Shown: positions 43,576-52,171 of the stretch, in pieces
How positions within the stretch are numbered: position 1 is the first letter of the stretch
How the letters are laid out: each line of letters opens with the position of its first letter
Source of the DNA: Neobacillus novalis NBRC 102450
GTDB lineage: Bacteria; Bacillota; Bacilli; Bacillales; Cytobacillaceae
Length of the DNA: 64,000 nucleotides
Assembly (NCBI RefSeq): GCF_001591805.1
Contig: NZ_BCVP01000010.1
Span: 310,001 to 374,000, forward strand
Reading direction: 5' to 3'
The notes under the pieces: generated by a model
What the model was told of the DNA's origin: nothing
Databases searched by the model: none
Seen by the model: the letters and a program-made list of their open reading frames with translations, nothing else
Translations under genes and position numbers: made by a program

Positions 43576-43809
43576 TTGAATCTTATACCTAAAAGTACGA
43601 CTGAAGCGGTAAGACGTGTAATCAAGTTCGCGATGGATACGTTCGCCTTTGAGAGATTCATCGCTGTCTGCTCTGAAGAGCATCTGGCGTTAAGAAGGGT
43701 ATTAGAAAAGGTTGGAATGAAGTTGGATGAGATTGTGCCCGAGAACACAGAAATCAATGAAAGGTTGGTTAGTGACTGCTTTTATTCGATGGAGATTGTT
43801 CGAGACTGA
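43576..43809 (+). pseudogene. C-terminal fragment of a GNAT acetyltransferase
   Basis: 77 codons. EAVRRVIKFAMDTFAFERF, then the conserved LRRVLEKVGMK, match the acetyl-CoA-binding end of RimJ/RimL-like GNAT enzymes. The N-terminal two-thirds is missing and there is no ribosome binding site at the first ATG. Confidence 0.6.
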
Positions 43810-44264
43810 GTGTGCCGGTATCTGTTTGGGGAACGAGGTATATATTTTTGCTTAAGTGGGAGTTTATAAGCTTCTGTACACTGATTTTGAACATAATAAT
43901 TCTGATACTGACCATTTTAGGAACTTTTCATAACTATCATCTTTCAAAAAGTAATAATGGTTTATGTGATGGCAATGCCATTCATGTATCCCTAAAAGTG
44001 AAAAGCCTCACAATATCTTTACGCATACCAATTTAGTTTAAATGTGTTATTCAACAATCTGGCCCGATTGTTGAATAAAGCTAATGACGATTGTTCAACT
44101 CCACTTTAGTCGAAGAAGCAAAAAATAACCGCTCTAACGGCCATTATTACATTCACAATTAAAGCAAAGGTTAGTCTGACCAACATAGCTATACTTCTAT
44201 ATATGAGAATTGTAATTATCAAATATAATTCCCGACCTAAACGGTCGACTTTTATCAAATCCAC
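43810..44264. other. Gap with an inverted repeat
   Basis: Contains the hairpin ATTCAACAATC-TGGCCC-GATTGTTGAAT (44050-44077). A short hydrophobic frame at 43812-44036 has no ribosome binding site. Nothing else seen. Confidence 0.4.
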
Positions 44265-44790
44265 TTAACCTAGCTGTTCTTGCTGTTTCATAGCCCTAAT
44301 GAGCGTGCTTTTATTTATACCAGTAATATCTTCGACTTGTTTGTAAGAGTTTGTTTCCAGCAGTTTCAAAGCGTGTTCAATTTGTGCCTTTTTGAATTTT
44401 TTGGGACGTCCCTCTCTAAAATCCCCGCGCTGATTCGCTATAGCCTTACCTTCCTGTGTGCGCTCTAAGATCATATCTCTTTCAAACTCTGCGAACCCAC
44501 TCATGATGGTTAAAATCAGTTTTCCTGTTGGAGTATTCTCAACCTATCCCATATTCAAAACATGCACTTTGACACTCTGTTCAAACAGATTCCTGATAAT
44601 TTGGATAGCGTCCACGGCCGAACTGACAAAGCGATCAAGCTTCGTTACAACAAGCGTATCACCTTCTTTTAAAAGAGAAAGCAATTCTTGAAACTGCGGC
44701 CGCTCTCTCTTAGTTCCAGTAAACTTTTCAGAAAAGATTTTGTCGCACCGTACATGTTCCAATAATAACCTTGTTTTTTGTAACTCAAAA
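44265..44790 (-). pseudogene. Serine recombinase (resolvase/invertase) with nonsense codon and lost N-terminus
   Basis: The frame reads KIFSEKFTGTKRERPQF, LKEGDTLVVTKLDRF and VHVLNMG, then meets TAG at 44544-44546. It continues in the same frame as [20 protein letters not shown] and on to the C-terminal HTH ([10 protein letters not shown]...) ending at 44265. A single amber codon thus splits a Tn3-type resolvase. The N-terminus with the catalytic Ser (YARVS motif) is also replaced by unrelated sequence where it meets the integrase fragment. The product cannot be active. Confidence 0.75.
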
Positions 44791-45045
44791 GGAAATATCA
44801 TGATACCTTCTGAATTAACGAGAACTTTTAAGAGAGTGTTAAAAGCAGCTAACCTTCCGGACATTCGGTTTCATGATTTGCGGCATTCCCATGCGACCAT
44901 GCTGCTTAAAGAAAATGTTCCTTCGAAAGTAGTAAGGGAGCGGTTAGGACACTCTAAAATTCAGGTAACGTTGGATACCTATTCTCATGTTACGGATTCG
45001 ATTGAAGGAATTGCTGTAAATCACTTAAATGGATTACTTGAATAA
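44763..45045 (+). pseudogene. C-terminal fragment of a tyrosine integrase, copy 1
   Basis: About 90 codons, LVFCNSKGNIMIPSELTRTF through IRFHDLRHSHATMLLK (catalytic HxxR), RLGHSKIQVTLDTYSHV (His and Tyr nucleophile) to the normal stop. The N-terminal arm and core-binding domains are gone, cut where the resolvase remnant begins. It is a typical 3' end of an ICE/prophage integrase and is followed by GGCACC repeats and tRNA fragments, i.e. its attachment region. Confidence 0.75.
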
Positions 45046-45162
45046 ATAAAGGGCACCAAAATGTGAATGGCACCATTTGGGCACCATTCAATAGAAAAAA
45101 GACCGAGTTCCCTCTGGTCTATGTAAGATAAGAATTCGCTAGAACCCTTGACAGTATTGAGT

Positions 45163-45204
45163 TGGCGGGACTGCGTGGGAATCGAACCCACCAGACCTGG
45201 CACC
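45163..45204 (-). other. 3' end of a tRNA-Sec-like gene (att remnant)
   Basis: The minus strand gives variable-arm end GCCAGGTC, T-arm GTGGG-TTCGATT-CCCAC, then eight acceptor bases GCAGTCCC, discriminator G and CCA. Eight acceptor positions after the T-stem are a mark of tRNA-Sec. The 5' part of the tRNA is absent, so it is not functional. Confidence 0.55.
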
Positions 45205-45345
45205 TGTTTTTCTAGTATCTTCATATACCCTCAAGTACTGATAATTCAAGGTTTCTTGCTTCCTAGTACCTTGTTGTGATTTATAATTTTAAAAATTTGG
45301 GCACCTAGCATGGCACCAAATTGCACCTAATATAAGAAATGACCT

Positions 45346-45392
45346 GCAGTTTCCTAAACTGTAGGTCGGAGGTTCGAATCCTCTTTGGGACG
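45346..45392 (+). other. 3' half of tRNA-Arg(CCT) (att remnant)
   Basis: An anticodon loop TTCCTAA (anticodon CCT at 45353-45355) with stem, then TAGGTC, T-arm GGAGG-TTCGAAT-CCTCT and acceptor TTGGGACG. The D-arm and 5' acceptor are missing. This is the usual 3'-half footprint of an element integrated in tRNA-Arg. Confidence 0.65.
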
Positions 45393-45400
45393 TCTATTTA

Positions 45401-45700
45401 GAAAACGCTATGTTATCGTATTGTTTACCGCTCTTCACACTCATTGCCCCCTCTCCATAACGAATCTATCACCATTATCGCCAAGCTATGATTCTCATAA
45501 CCATATAAATTTTCAATGCTTGGAGCTGGTTCTCACCCTGATTCTATTTGTTTTTAGACACTGTTATATTCGAGTCCAATATCCCCGGTCTTTCGTTAAA
45601 ATCTCGCCTATTTCAATAAATAATCCGCCGAAGCCATTTATCAAAAAAAGAGACCTCCTATTAAGGAGGATCTCCGTCTCATTTGGTGAATATCACCTAA
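45401..45700. other. Gap between the att module and the nagZ-like gene
   Basis: No gene supported. It holds the terminator of the nagZ-like gene at 45645-45674. Confidence 0.4.
45640..45676 (-). terminator. Terminator after the nagZ-like gene
   Basis: GAGACCTCCT-ATTA-AGGAGGATCTC stem; on the minus strand a TTTTTTT run follows. Confidence 0.65.
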
Positions 45701-45709
45701 TAAACTCTA

Positions 45710-47773
45710 TTAATATCCTAAGCCATGGCCATATCCGTAGAGGACACTGCCGTCTTGGTTATAGATGGCAACCGGCAGTTTGCCGGTTGGTTTGTTGACT
45801 CCGAATATGGTGTTGGCTGATGCTTCGTAACTTGCTTCTCTCGTTCCATATTGTGCCAAGTAGGCATTGACGTTTGGATAGGCCATGATGTCATACGGAT
45901 TGCGGAGTCCTACCCCAATCACTTCTGCGTCGGTTTCATCAATCATTTGGTTAACCAGCCTCATGAGATTGGCAGAAGGCAGTCTTCCAGCCACGTTAGA
46001 AGTATTTGTACCGACAATAATATATTTTGCCGATTTGGCAGTAGTTAAATTAGCACCGGACAGTAAAGTAGCACTGTTGATCACCGTTACATTGGAATGA
46101 TGTTTTTGAACTTCGGGTCCAAGTGTAGTCGCATTCGAACCGACGACGACAATCCGATCGCCCGCAGCTGCTTTCAATGGAAGTACACCATTATTCTTTA
46201 CAAGGGTAATCGATTTTTCTGCAGCTTCCTTTTCCAACTGTAAATGTTCCGCAGATCTCCAAACCTTCTCGGCGTTGGCAGCCATTTCATCAACATTCGG
46301 CGCTGCCTCTGGCTTGACAATGCCGCGATTTAATTTCAGTGTTAAAATCCGTTCAACGGATTGCTCAATTCTTTCGATAGAAAGATCACCAGAATTTACT
46401 GCCTCATAAAGCCCATTTGCAACAACGTCTAAACCAACAGGCATTAAGATAATATCCGCACCTGCTTTTACCGCACGAACGGCTGCATCGACTGGGCCGA
46501 AATGATCGGCAATCGCTAGCATGTTCATTGCATCCGTTACGATAACGCCCTTAAAGCCCATCTCTTCTCGCATGAGACCGGTTAGCACCTTATGGGAAAG
46601 TGTTGCAGGAATGGCGATTTCAGTGCCATCCTTTTTCGAAATGGCTTTTGTATCGTCAATTTTCGGGAAAGTGACATGCGCTGTCATAACCGCGTCCATC
46701 CCGGCATCCATCGCCTGCTGGAATGGATATAATTCTACCTGTTTCAAACGTTCTTTTTCATGCCCCACTTCCGGAAGTCCTAAGTGAGAATCCACTGCCG
46801 TATCACCATGCCCTGGAAAATGCTTTGCTGTTGCGGCTGTACCCGTTGCCTGAAGTCCTCTAATATAGGCTTTGCCTAATTTAGCAACAAGCTCTGGATC
46901 TTCGCCAAACGAACGCACGCCAATCACTGGGTTGTCAGGATTATTGTTGACATCAAGTACTGGTCCAAAGTTAAAATTAATTCCAGCAGCATGAAGTTCC
47001 TCGCCAATCGCTTTTCCAACCTTTTCTGAGAGCTCTTCAGACCCTGCGGCACCAAGCGCCATGTTTCCTGGAAAATGCGTTCCGGATTGCAGACGAGTAG
47101 TATTTCCGCCCTCCTGATCAATGGAAATTAATAGTCCATACTTTCCCGCGGCCTCCTGATAAGCGGCGACTAGCTTTGTTGTTTGTGTGGCTGTCACCGT
47201 GTTTGGTTGGAACAATAAGACCCCGCCCAGATGGTATTTTTTAACCTGCTCGGCAAGTTCATCGGTCATTACTGTTACAGTTTGACCTTTAAAATTACGG
47301 AAATCCGGCATCAGCAATTGCCCGACTTTTTCTTCCATGGTCATGTTTTTTATCGCATGGCCAATCAGATCATAGCGTTTTCCCTTTTCTTTTTCAACAA
47401 GGATCTGTCCCTGATTGCCTTTGAATTGGATTGCAATCCGGTCCGTGAAAATGCCATCGCTGACAGAGATAAACGTTTTTCCATTATGTCCCGATAACGT
47501 AACTGCGCCATCTTTGACAGAGGCAACGTTTTTATTCGAGGAACTCCAGACCAAGTTTTGCGAAGCCAGCATAAAGCGTCCGTCATCATATACATGAAGT
47601 GCCCTTAAATCAATTTTATTGTCGACAGCCTCACGCTCTACTTGGGGAACATTCAGGTCGATGACCAAGTCCTTAATTGCGGACTTCGCCGATGCACCGG
47701 AATGCGGGATTCCTGTTAACAAAAGAGCAACTGCCAAAAATGGGATCATCAACTTCTTGAAAAATTTTTTCAC
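45710..47773 (-). CDS. nagZ: Secreted GH3 beta-N-acetylglucosaminidase, NagZ type
   Basis: 687 residues. Signal peptide cut near SGASA-KS (residue ~29), then a beta-sandwich-like N-terminal segment (~35-120). The GH3 catalytic barrel follows (~135-470): SIDQEGGNTTRL, the NagZ loop AKHFPGHGDTAVDSH (catalytic His/Asp dyad) and nucleophile-bearing VIVTDAMNML. An alpha/beta C-terminal domain (~500-687) completes the long Bacillus NagZ form. It releases GlcNAc from muropeptides or chitooligomers outside the cell. A cre-like site lies ~145 bp upstream, suggesting catabolite repression. murQ and other cell-wall recycling genes are not adjacent. Confidence 0.9.
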   Translation of the reverse strand: MKKFFKKLMIPFLAVALLLTGIPHSGASAKSAIKDLVIDLNVPQVEREAVDNKIDLRALHVYDDGRFMLASQNLVWSSSNKNVASVKDGAVTLSGHNGKTFISVSDGIFTDRIAIQFKGNQGQILVEKEKGKRYDLIGHAIKNMTMEEKVGQLLMPDFRNFKGQTVTVMTDELAEQVKKYHLGGVLLFQPNTVTATQTTKLVAAYQEAAGKYGLLISIDQEGGNTTRLQSGTHFPGNMALGAAGSEELSEKVGKAIGEELHAAGINFNFGPVLDVNNNPDNPVIGVRSFGEDPELVAKLGKAYIRGLQATGTAATAKHFPGHGDTAVDSHLGLPEVGHEKERLKQVELYPFQQAMDAGMDAVMTAHVTFPKIDDTKAISKKDGTEIAIPATLSHKVLTGLMREEMGFKGVIVTDAMNMLAIADHFGPVDAAVRAVKAGADIILMPVGLDVVANGLYEAVNSGDLSIERIEQSVERILTLKLNRGIVKPEAAPNVDEMAANAEKVWRSAEHLQLEKEAAEKSITLVKNNGVLPLKAAAGDRIVVVGSNATTLGPEVQKHHSNVTVINSATLLSGANLTTAKSAKYIIVGTNTSNVAGRLPSANLMRLVNQMIDETDAEVIGVGLRNPYDIMAYPNVNAYLAQYGTREASYEASANTIFGVNKPTGKLPVAIYNQDGSVLYGYGHGLGY

Positions 47774-48063
47774 TGTTTCTCCTCCTCGTTTAATCTCTTT
47801 ACACTCATTCGCTTTAACGTGCAGATTGAACCAGGTTTCTACAACATGATAAGTATTACGCTTTAAATTCCTCCTTTGGGGTTTATTGCAGGCGAAATAC
47901 TATGTACAAAGGAAATGGTAGCGCTTACTCCCTGTACCTTAAGCATATATCCCTAATTCACAGTCGTCCATACTACTAAATGCTCATTCCAGAAATATCC
48001 AATTAGTTCCCCAGCCATAAAGACCTAGTACTTTATGGCTGTTAGGTAAAGCTGCAGTAATTA
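47774..48063. other. Upstream region of the nagZ-like gene
   Basis: Contains the cre-like site at 47916-47929 and no gene. Confidence 0.5.
47916..47929 (-). promoter_or_regulatory. cre-like site (CcpA) upstream of the nagZ-like gene
   Basis: On the minus strand AGTAAGCGCTACCA matches the CcpA consensus TGNAANCGNTNNCA at all but one fixed position. Confidence 0.5.
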
Positions 48064-48165
48064 TGGTTGCGTCAGTAATGATGTTAGGTGCTTGTGGAAA
48101 AGCGGATCTAACACTTAAACCGTTAAAGGGAGGTTTCTTCCTAAAAAAACAAAATATGATTTAGT
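48064..48165 (+). pseudogene. Signal-peptide remnant of a binding lipoprotein
   Basis: The codons read MVASVMMLGACGKA, a lipoprotein signal end with lipobox LGAC, then the sequence diverges and stops after 33 codons. No ribosome binding site at this ATG. Probably the start of a lost sugar-binding protein gene. Confidence 0.45.
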
Positions 48166-48765
48166 CCGGCGAAATCAATTCGGACTCTGTAATGATCCAC
48201 CTCTAATAAATCCGCGACGGCCCTATCCATACCAATTGGAACAATACATAGTCCAACGACTTTATCAATATTTGAGTATCTTAATACAGCCTCTGTCACC
48301 ATACCGGCGGGATTTGTAAAGTTAATCAGCCATGCATCCGGGCCAGCTCCTCCATATCTTTACATATATCCAAAATAACCGGTATCGTCCGTAATCCTTT
48401 AAATAACCCGCCAGGCCCATTCGTTTCCTGGCCTAATACACCATATTTTAGTGGAATCCGCTCATCTTTTGCCGTGCATCCAGCAGGCCGACGCGTAATT
48501 GGGTTGTAACAAAATCAGCATCTTTTTCGCCGCTCTACGGTCCAATGTTAAATGAACAACTACTGGCACCCCTGCCTTTTAAATCATCCGTTTTGCAAGA
48601 TTACCAACAATAGTTAAATTCTCTTGTCCTTCTTCGATATCGGCCAGCCAAATTTCCGATACAGGTAATTCATCATAACATTTAATAAAACCTTTAATTA
48701 ATTCCGGAGTATAACTGGAACCGCCGCCAATTGTTGCAATCTTGAGGCCCTTTTTTACTTGAAAT
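48160..48765 (-). pseudogene. GH4 6-phospho-beta-glucosidase, broken
   Basis: The start codon is lost, but LKIATIGGGSSYTPELIKGF (NAD-binding loop) begins a GH4 frame. It breaks at a TAA after NLAKRMI, resumes with frameshifts (KAGVPVVVHLTLD, QLRVGLLDARQKDERIPLKY, LGQETNGPGGLFKGLRTIP, INFTNPAGMVTEAVLRY) and ends after about 200 of ~440 residues. An intact enzyme would split phosphorylated cellobiose or chitobiose imported by the neighbouring PTS. It is non-functional here. Confidence 0.75.
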
Positions 48766-48807
48766 CCCTACTGCGTGTAGTTAAAATTATAATTTCAATA
48801 GTTGCCA

Positions 48808-49131
48808 TTATTTGCCGAATCTTTTATACATTTCTATCATTTCTTTCACCAATTCGGTAATTGTTTCGGTGCTCATTAATTGGTCTTCAGCATGCATAAA
48901 GAGCAAGGAAAATTCAGTTTTGTCTCCGGCTGCTTCTTTTTGAATTAAGGAAGCATGTACTTTATGTCCTTCAACAAAGTATTGTTTGGACTCATCCAAT
49001 TTTTCTTCTGCCAGGGCAAAATCCCCATCCTTTGCTGCATAAAGGGCTTCCATTACTAAACTTTTTGCTGTTCCAACATTGCTGATTATTTGAAAAGCGA
49101 TCATTTCTAAACTTTCATTAACCATCTTCAT
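48808..49131 (-). CDS. PTS lactose/cellobiose-family EIIA
   Basis: 107 residues, the whole length of an EIIA-Lac/Cel. Three-helix protein with the phospho-acceptor His in LLFMHAEDQLM (about residue 79) and the family phrase ESLEMIAFQIISNVGTAKSL. It passes phosphate from HPr to EIIB during uptake of a beta-disaccharide. The start may be the third codon. It appears intact although its partner EIIB and GH4 enzyme are broken, so it is likely a dying gene. Confidence 0.85.
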   Translation of the reverse strand: MKMVNESLEMIAFQIISNVGTAKSLVMEALYAAKDGDFALAEEKLDESKQYFVEGHKVHASLIQKEAAGDKTEFSLLFMHAEDQLMSTETITELVKEMIEMYKRFGK

Positions 49132-49244
49132 TACACATCCCTCTGGCAGCAGCGGCGTAACTGCTGAATTTTTTACATAAGAATTGTAAAAGGAATATTA
49201 ACTCTTAAGTTAATACTCCTCACAAACGGATTTTCAAAGCATGA

Positions 49245-49561
49245 TTATTTCGTATCAATTAGTTTTAAGGCTGCTTCTAAAACTTTTTCACCGTTCATCA
49301 GTCCATAATCTTGCATATTAATGGAGTCAATCGGAATGTTTTTTCCTTGAAGTTTCTTTTCAACTTGAGCTTTCATATAACGGACTTGCGGGCCAAGCAA
49401 TAATACATCGATGTCCTTCTTTCCAAAATACCATCAACTTCTAAAGCAGAAACTGCAAAAATATCCGCTTCAATTGTTTTGGCTTCGGCTGCTTTTTGCA
49501 TTCTTGAAACTAACAGACTAGTACTCATTCCTGCTGCACATACTAACATAATTGTTTTCAT
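49245..49561 (-). pseudogene. PTS cellobiose-family EIIB, frameshifted
   Basis: The ATG at 49561 with GGAGGGG starts [20 protein letters not shown] (phosphorylatable Cys in [10 protein letters not shown]). After ALEVDGIL the frame shifts near 49430, probably by one lost base. The other frame continues [20 protein letters not shown] and NIPIDSINMQDYGLMNGEKV to a natural stop at 49245. Two frames together give a full ~103-residue EIIB. A sequencing error is possible but the neighbouring GH4 decay makes real inactivation more likely. Confidence 0.75.
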
Positions 49562-49763
49562 GCTATTCCCCTCCAACGGATTATTTAATATGAATCGCTT
49601 AATAATTCGTTTTGTTTACCAATCCTTCAATTCTTGTACAATATACCCTATGGAATGTTCATCTTTAACATCTATTAGACAGCCAAGTATTATTGCTTCT
49701 TTGTCTGGAAGATAGAACTGTCTTGGTAAAACCTATACAACATAGTTTTTAATGTAGCTCCCA

Positions 49764-49988
49764 TTATTTCACGATAATGGAAAAGTAGAGTCCTCTTCCA
49801 TAATCCGTGGCCTTAATTGCATTCTTGGTCGCGGCAACAGCGATCTGTTCACTGTCTCCGGTAACGCTGAATATTATTTCCCTGCCCTTCATTTCCAAAA
49901 AAGTGAAGTCTACCCCGTCAAAGGTATTCCCGTCCAATAGTTCCTTTATCTTATCCGCCATCAACGGGGTCTTAACCGCAATATTCAT
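49764..49988 (-). CDS. Small protein of unknown function in the PTS cluster
   Basis: 74 residues (MNIAVKTPLMADKIKELLDG ... YGRGLYFSIIVK). Ferredoxin-like alternation of strands and helices, no membrane span. Starts two bases after the RDD gene with a GGAG-type site. Not an EIIB (no Cys). Unrecognised. Confidence 0.55.
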   Translation of the reverse strand: MNIAVKTPLMADKIKELLDGNTFDGVDFTFLEMKGREIIFSVTGDSEQIAVAATKNAIKATDYGRGLYFSIIVK

Positions 49989-49990
49989 AG

Positions 49991-50536
49991 TTATTTACTC
50001 CTTACTTTAATAACTTTTGTACCAGCGAATCCATCAAACCCAGAACGTCCTTCCGAATTGCCGAATGTAGTCAAACACATGAACAAGAACGGTATAGCTG
50101 CAAGCAAGTATATTGATGCCGCCTTAATCACGGAGCGCATAGCTAGCATGAGCTTACCTAGGTAGAAATTCTTATCCGTTTTGACACTGACGACGCGCAT
50201 ACCGAATACCAGTTTACCTATAGTCACCCCAAAAAACACCAGCATTAAAGCCTCGTAGACTACCCCTATGCTTAATGTGATTAGAAAACACTCTTGATAG
50301 AGCTTCATACGTTCCACGACTAGGGTATCTGAAGCGGTTAACCCCCTGACCGCCTCCTGAGTCTGTAAGTAGTGTTTCCAATCGGGTATGCCAAATATGG
50401 CAAACACAATTTGGCACAAGAGCATAATGACAATAAAATCAATTACTAGCGCGAAAAATCTGTTTCGATAGAAGTTTTTGGGGCGGCTGTGTTTGAAAGA
50501 CTCTACTGCCTTGTTGCCATCATCCTTTTTTTTCAT
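49991..50536 (-). CDS. RDD-family membrane protein
   Basis: 181 residues. The RDD signature is RFFALVIDFIVIMLL near residue 28 and the second conserved Asp-containing segment GKLVFGMRVVSVKTDKNFYL around 123. Three to four membrane helices. RDD proteins are small integral membrane proteins, some linked to osmolyte exchange. It lies between the PTS EIIC and a 74-residue protein, an unusual neighbourhood. GAGGAGAC precedes the ATG. Confidence 0.8.
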   Translation of the reverse strand: MKKKDDGNKAVESFKHSRPKNFYRNRFFALVIDFIVIMLLCQIVFAIFGIPDWKHYLQTQEAVRGLTASDTLVVERMKLYQECFLITLSIGVVYEALMLVFFGVTIGKLVFGMRVVSVKTDKNFYLGKLMLAMRSVIKAASIYLLAAIPFLFMCLTTFGNSEGRSGFDGFAGTKVIKVRSK

Positions 50537-50603
50537 AGCACTGTCTCCTCAAAATCCCCTGCCCTTAAAGTGCAGGGGATTCTTCCATTTCTTTTATAGT
50601 AAA

Positions 50604-51872
50604 TTAAGATTCTCCCGCCTCACGTTTCAGGTTGATTTTATCCCATGCGCGGATGAAAGGCAGATAGATAATGAACGATGCGGAAAAACATATGACTTGT
50701 GCCAGCACAGCCATTAACCTGCTACCTATATCACCTGAGGCGGCAAGGAAACCGCTAATAAAGATGGGTGTCGTCCATGGCACGATCTTATCCATTATAG
50801 GGAACAGCCCGATTGATGTGCCTCCATACATGATGGTGACGATCACGAGCGGAGAGATTATGAACGGTATCATAAGCATAGGGTTCAAAACGATAGGAAG
50901 ACCGAACGTGACCGGCTCGTTAATATTAAATATACCAGGTCCTATGGAAATCTTACCGACATCTTTGAGTAGCCTTGACTTAGCAAATAACAACATATAG
51001 ATAACCACAGGCAAAGTAGCTCCCGAACCGCCGAGCCACACGTTGTTTTCATAGAATGGCCATGTGATGATGGAAGTCGTTCCGGCATGGGTAACGCTGA
51101 TCCAAAGTGGCTCGAAGAAAGGGAATATTACAATTGCGGATCCGTGCAGACCGAATGTCCACAACAAGTGCTCGATAAAGGATCCAAACATCATGAACGG
51201 ATATGAAAGACCGAAATTAGTCAGCCAGGAGAACAGACCTTCATTCAGCCAATGAGATATAGTATGATAACTGGTATACGACATCGGTACGGCAATGATA
51301 AGCCACGAGATACCAAGGATAGCCAGACCCGGAAGCAGTGCTGAGAACTGTCTTGAAACTGCTGTTGGTACTGTGTCTGGCAGCTTGATGATCCAGTTTT
51401 TTTGGACGAACAGACGATAGATCTCACCAGTAAGTAAAGCGAAAGCCATTGCAACAAAAAGATTTTCAGAACCCGTGCCGTCGCTTTGGGTAACAACAAA
51501 GAATGATGCTATGGCGAGAATACCCGCGGGGATACCGTCTACTGAGGTGCCATCATTCTTTTTGTAGCTGCCAGCCAATGAGCTTGCGACGCCAAACGCG
51601 GCGATTACTGCCATGATGCCGAACGTTGCGTCTATCAAGATGTCGATTTTACCGCCCCAGCTCCAACCGGCAGACTCCATAAGGGCTATCCAAGCAGGGA
51701 CAGGGAAGTCTATGACTATCATAGCGAAAGCGCCTAAAATCAACAGCGGCATTATCATGACAATGCCGTCACGCAGAGCCAGCAAATGCCTTTGACCTCC
51801 AATTCTTGCCGCGACGGGCACAAAGTTTTCTTCCATAAAGGTCGTGAGTTTCGATTGTTTCTTTGTTTCCAT
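50604..51872 (-). CDS. PTS cellobiose/diacetylchitobiose-family EIIC
   Basis: 422 residues with about ten membrane helices, normal for EIIC of the Lac family. Recognisable stretches: FVPVAARIGGQRHLLALRDG, GSFIEHLLWTFGLHGS, and FNINEPVTFGLPIVLNPMLM with the substrate-binding Asn-Glu. It moves a beta-linked disaccharide through the membrane while EIIB phosphorylates it. The EIIA (48808) is intact and EIIB is frameshifted, so transport would need an EIIB from elsewhere. AGGAGGTAAGTAG precedes the ATG. Confidence 0.88.
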   Translation of the reverse strand: METKKQSKLTTFMEENFVPVAARIGGQRHLLALRDGIVMIMPLLILGAFAMIVIDFPVPAWIALMESAGWSWGGKIDILIDATFGIMAVIAAFGVASSLAGSYKKNDGTSVDGIPAGILAIASFFVVTQSDGTGSENLFVAMAFALLTGEIYRLFVQKNWIIKLPDTVPTAVSRQFSALLPGLAILGISWLIIAVPMSYTSYHTISHWLNEGLFSWLTNFGLSYPFMMFGSFIEHLLWTFGLHGSAIVIFPFFEPLWISVTHAGTTSIITWPFYENNVWLGGSGATLPVVIYMLLFAKSRLLKDVGKISIGPGIFNINEPVTFGLPIVLNPMLMIPFIISPLVIVTIMYGGTSIGLFPIMDKIVPWTTPIFISGFLAASGDIGSRLMAVLAQVICFSASFIIYLPFIRAWDKINLKREAGES

Positions 51873-51956
51873 AGCTACTTACCTCCTATGATTACGATAT
51901 TTCTTAAAGCAGAAAAACCATTGTTTATATTGAATTTTCCAATTATTCAGCGGACC

Positions 51957-52075
51957 CTAATTAGTTTTTTGGATATATTCCCTATATACCTCTGCAAAGA
52001 TCTCGCCGGCTTTTGCCAACGCATAATTAGCCTCAACCGCTGTGTCAAGCCGCAAGACAGCATCCAACAGTTAAA
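51957..52075 (-). pseudogene. C-terminal remnant of an unknown enzyme
   Basis: A frame without start: LLDAVLRLDTAVEANYALA..., ending REYIQKTN at a natural stop. Helical and protein-like, next to the PTS cluster. Its parent was not identified. Confidence 0.35.
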
Positions 52076-52171
52076 ATTCAGGATAGAAAGCAGAGGACAA
52101 TCATAAAAAGATTGCCCTTTGCCTCGTTAATCGTTAATTATTAAAGAGAAGTTTTTTTGAAATTAGTTAAA

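Larger units (their letters stand above)
45046..45400. other. Attachment-site module 1
   Basis: After the integrase stop come three GGCACC-containing words (45052, 45069, 45080), a tRNA-Sec-like 3' end on minus (45163-45204), about 100 bp shared with 62171-62290, further GGCACC words (about 45299 and 45312), and a tRNA-Arg(CCT) 3' half on plus. This is the expected layout of attP/attR arm sites and cores. Confidence 0.6.

Noticed and set aside
43812-44036. 75-codon hydrophobic frame
   Set aside because: GTG-rich start region without a ribosome binding site, in a stretch of decayed genes; not supported as a gene.
45163-45392. Functional tRNA genes
   Set aside because: Both tRNA-like segments lack their 5' halves, so they are attachment-site remnants rather than working tRNAs.
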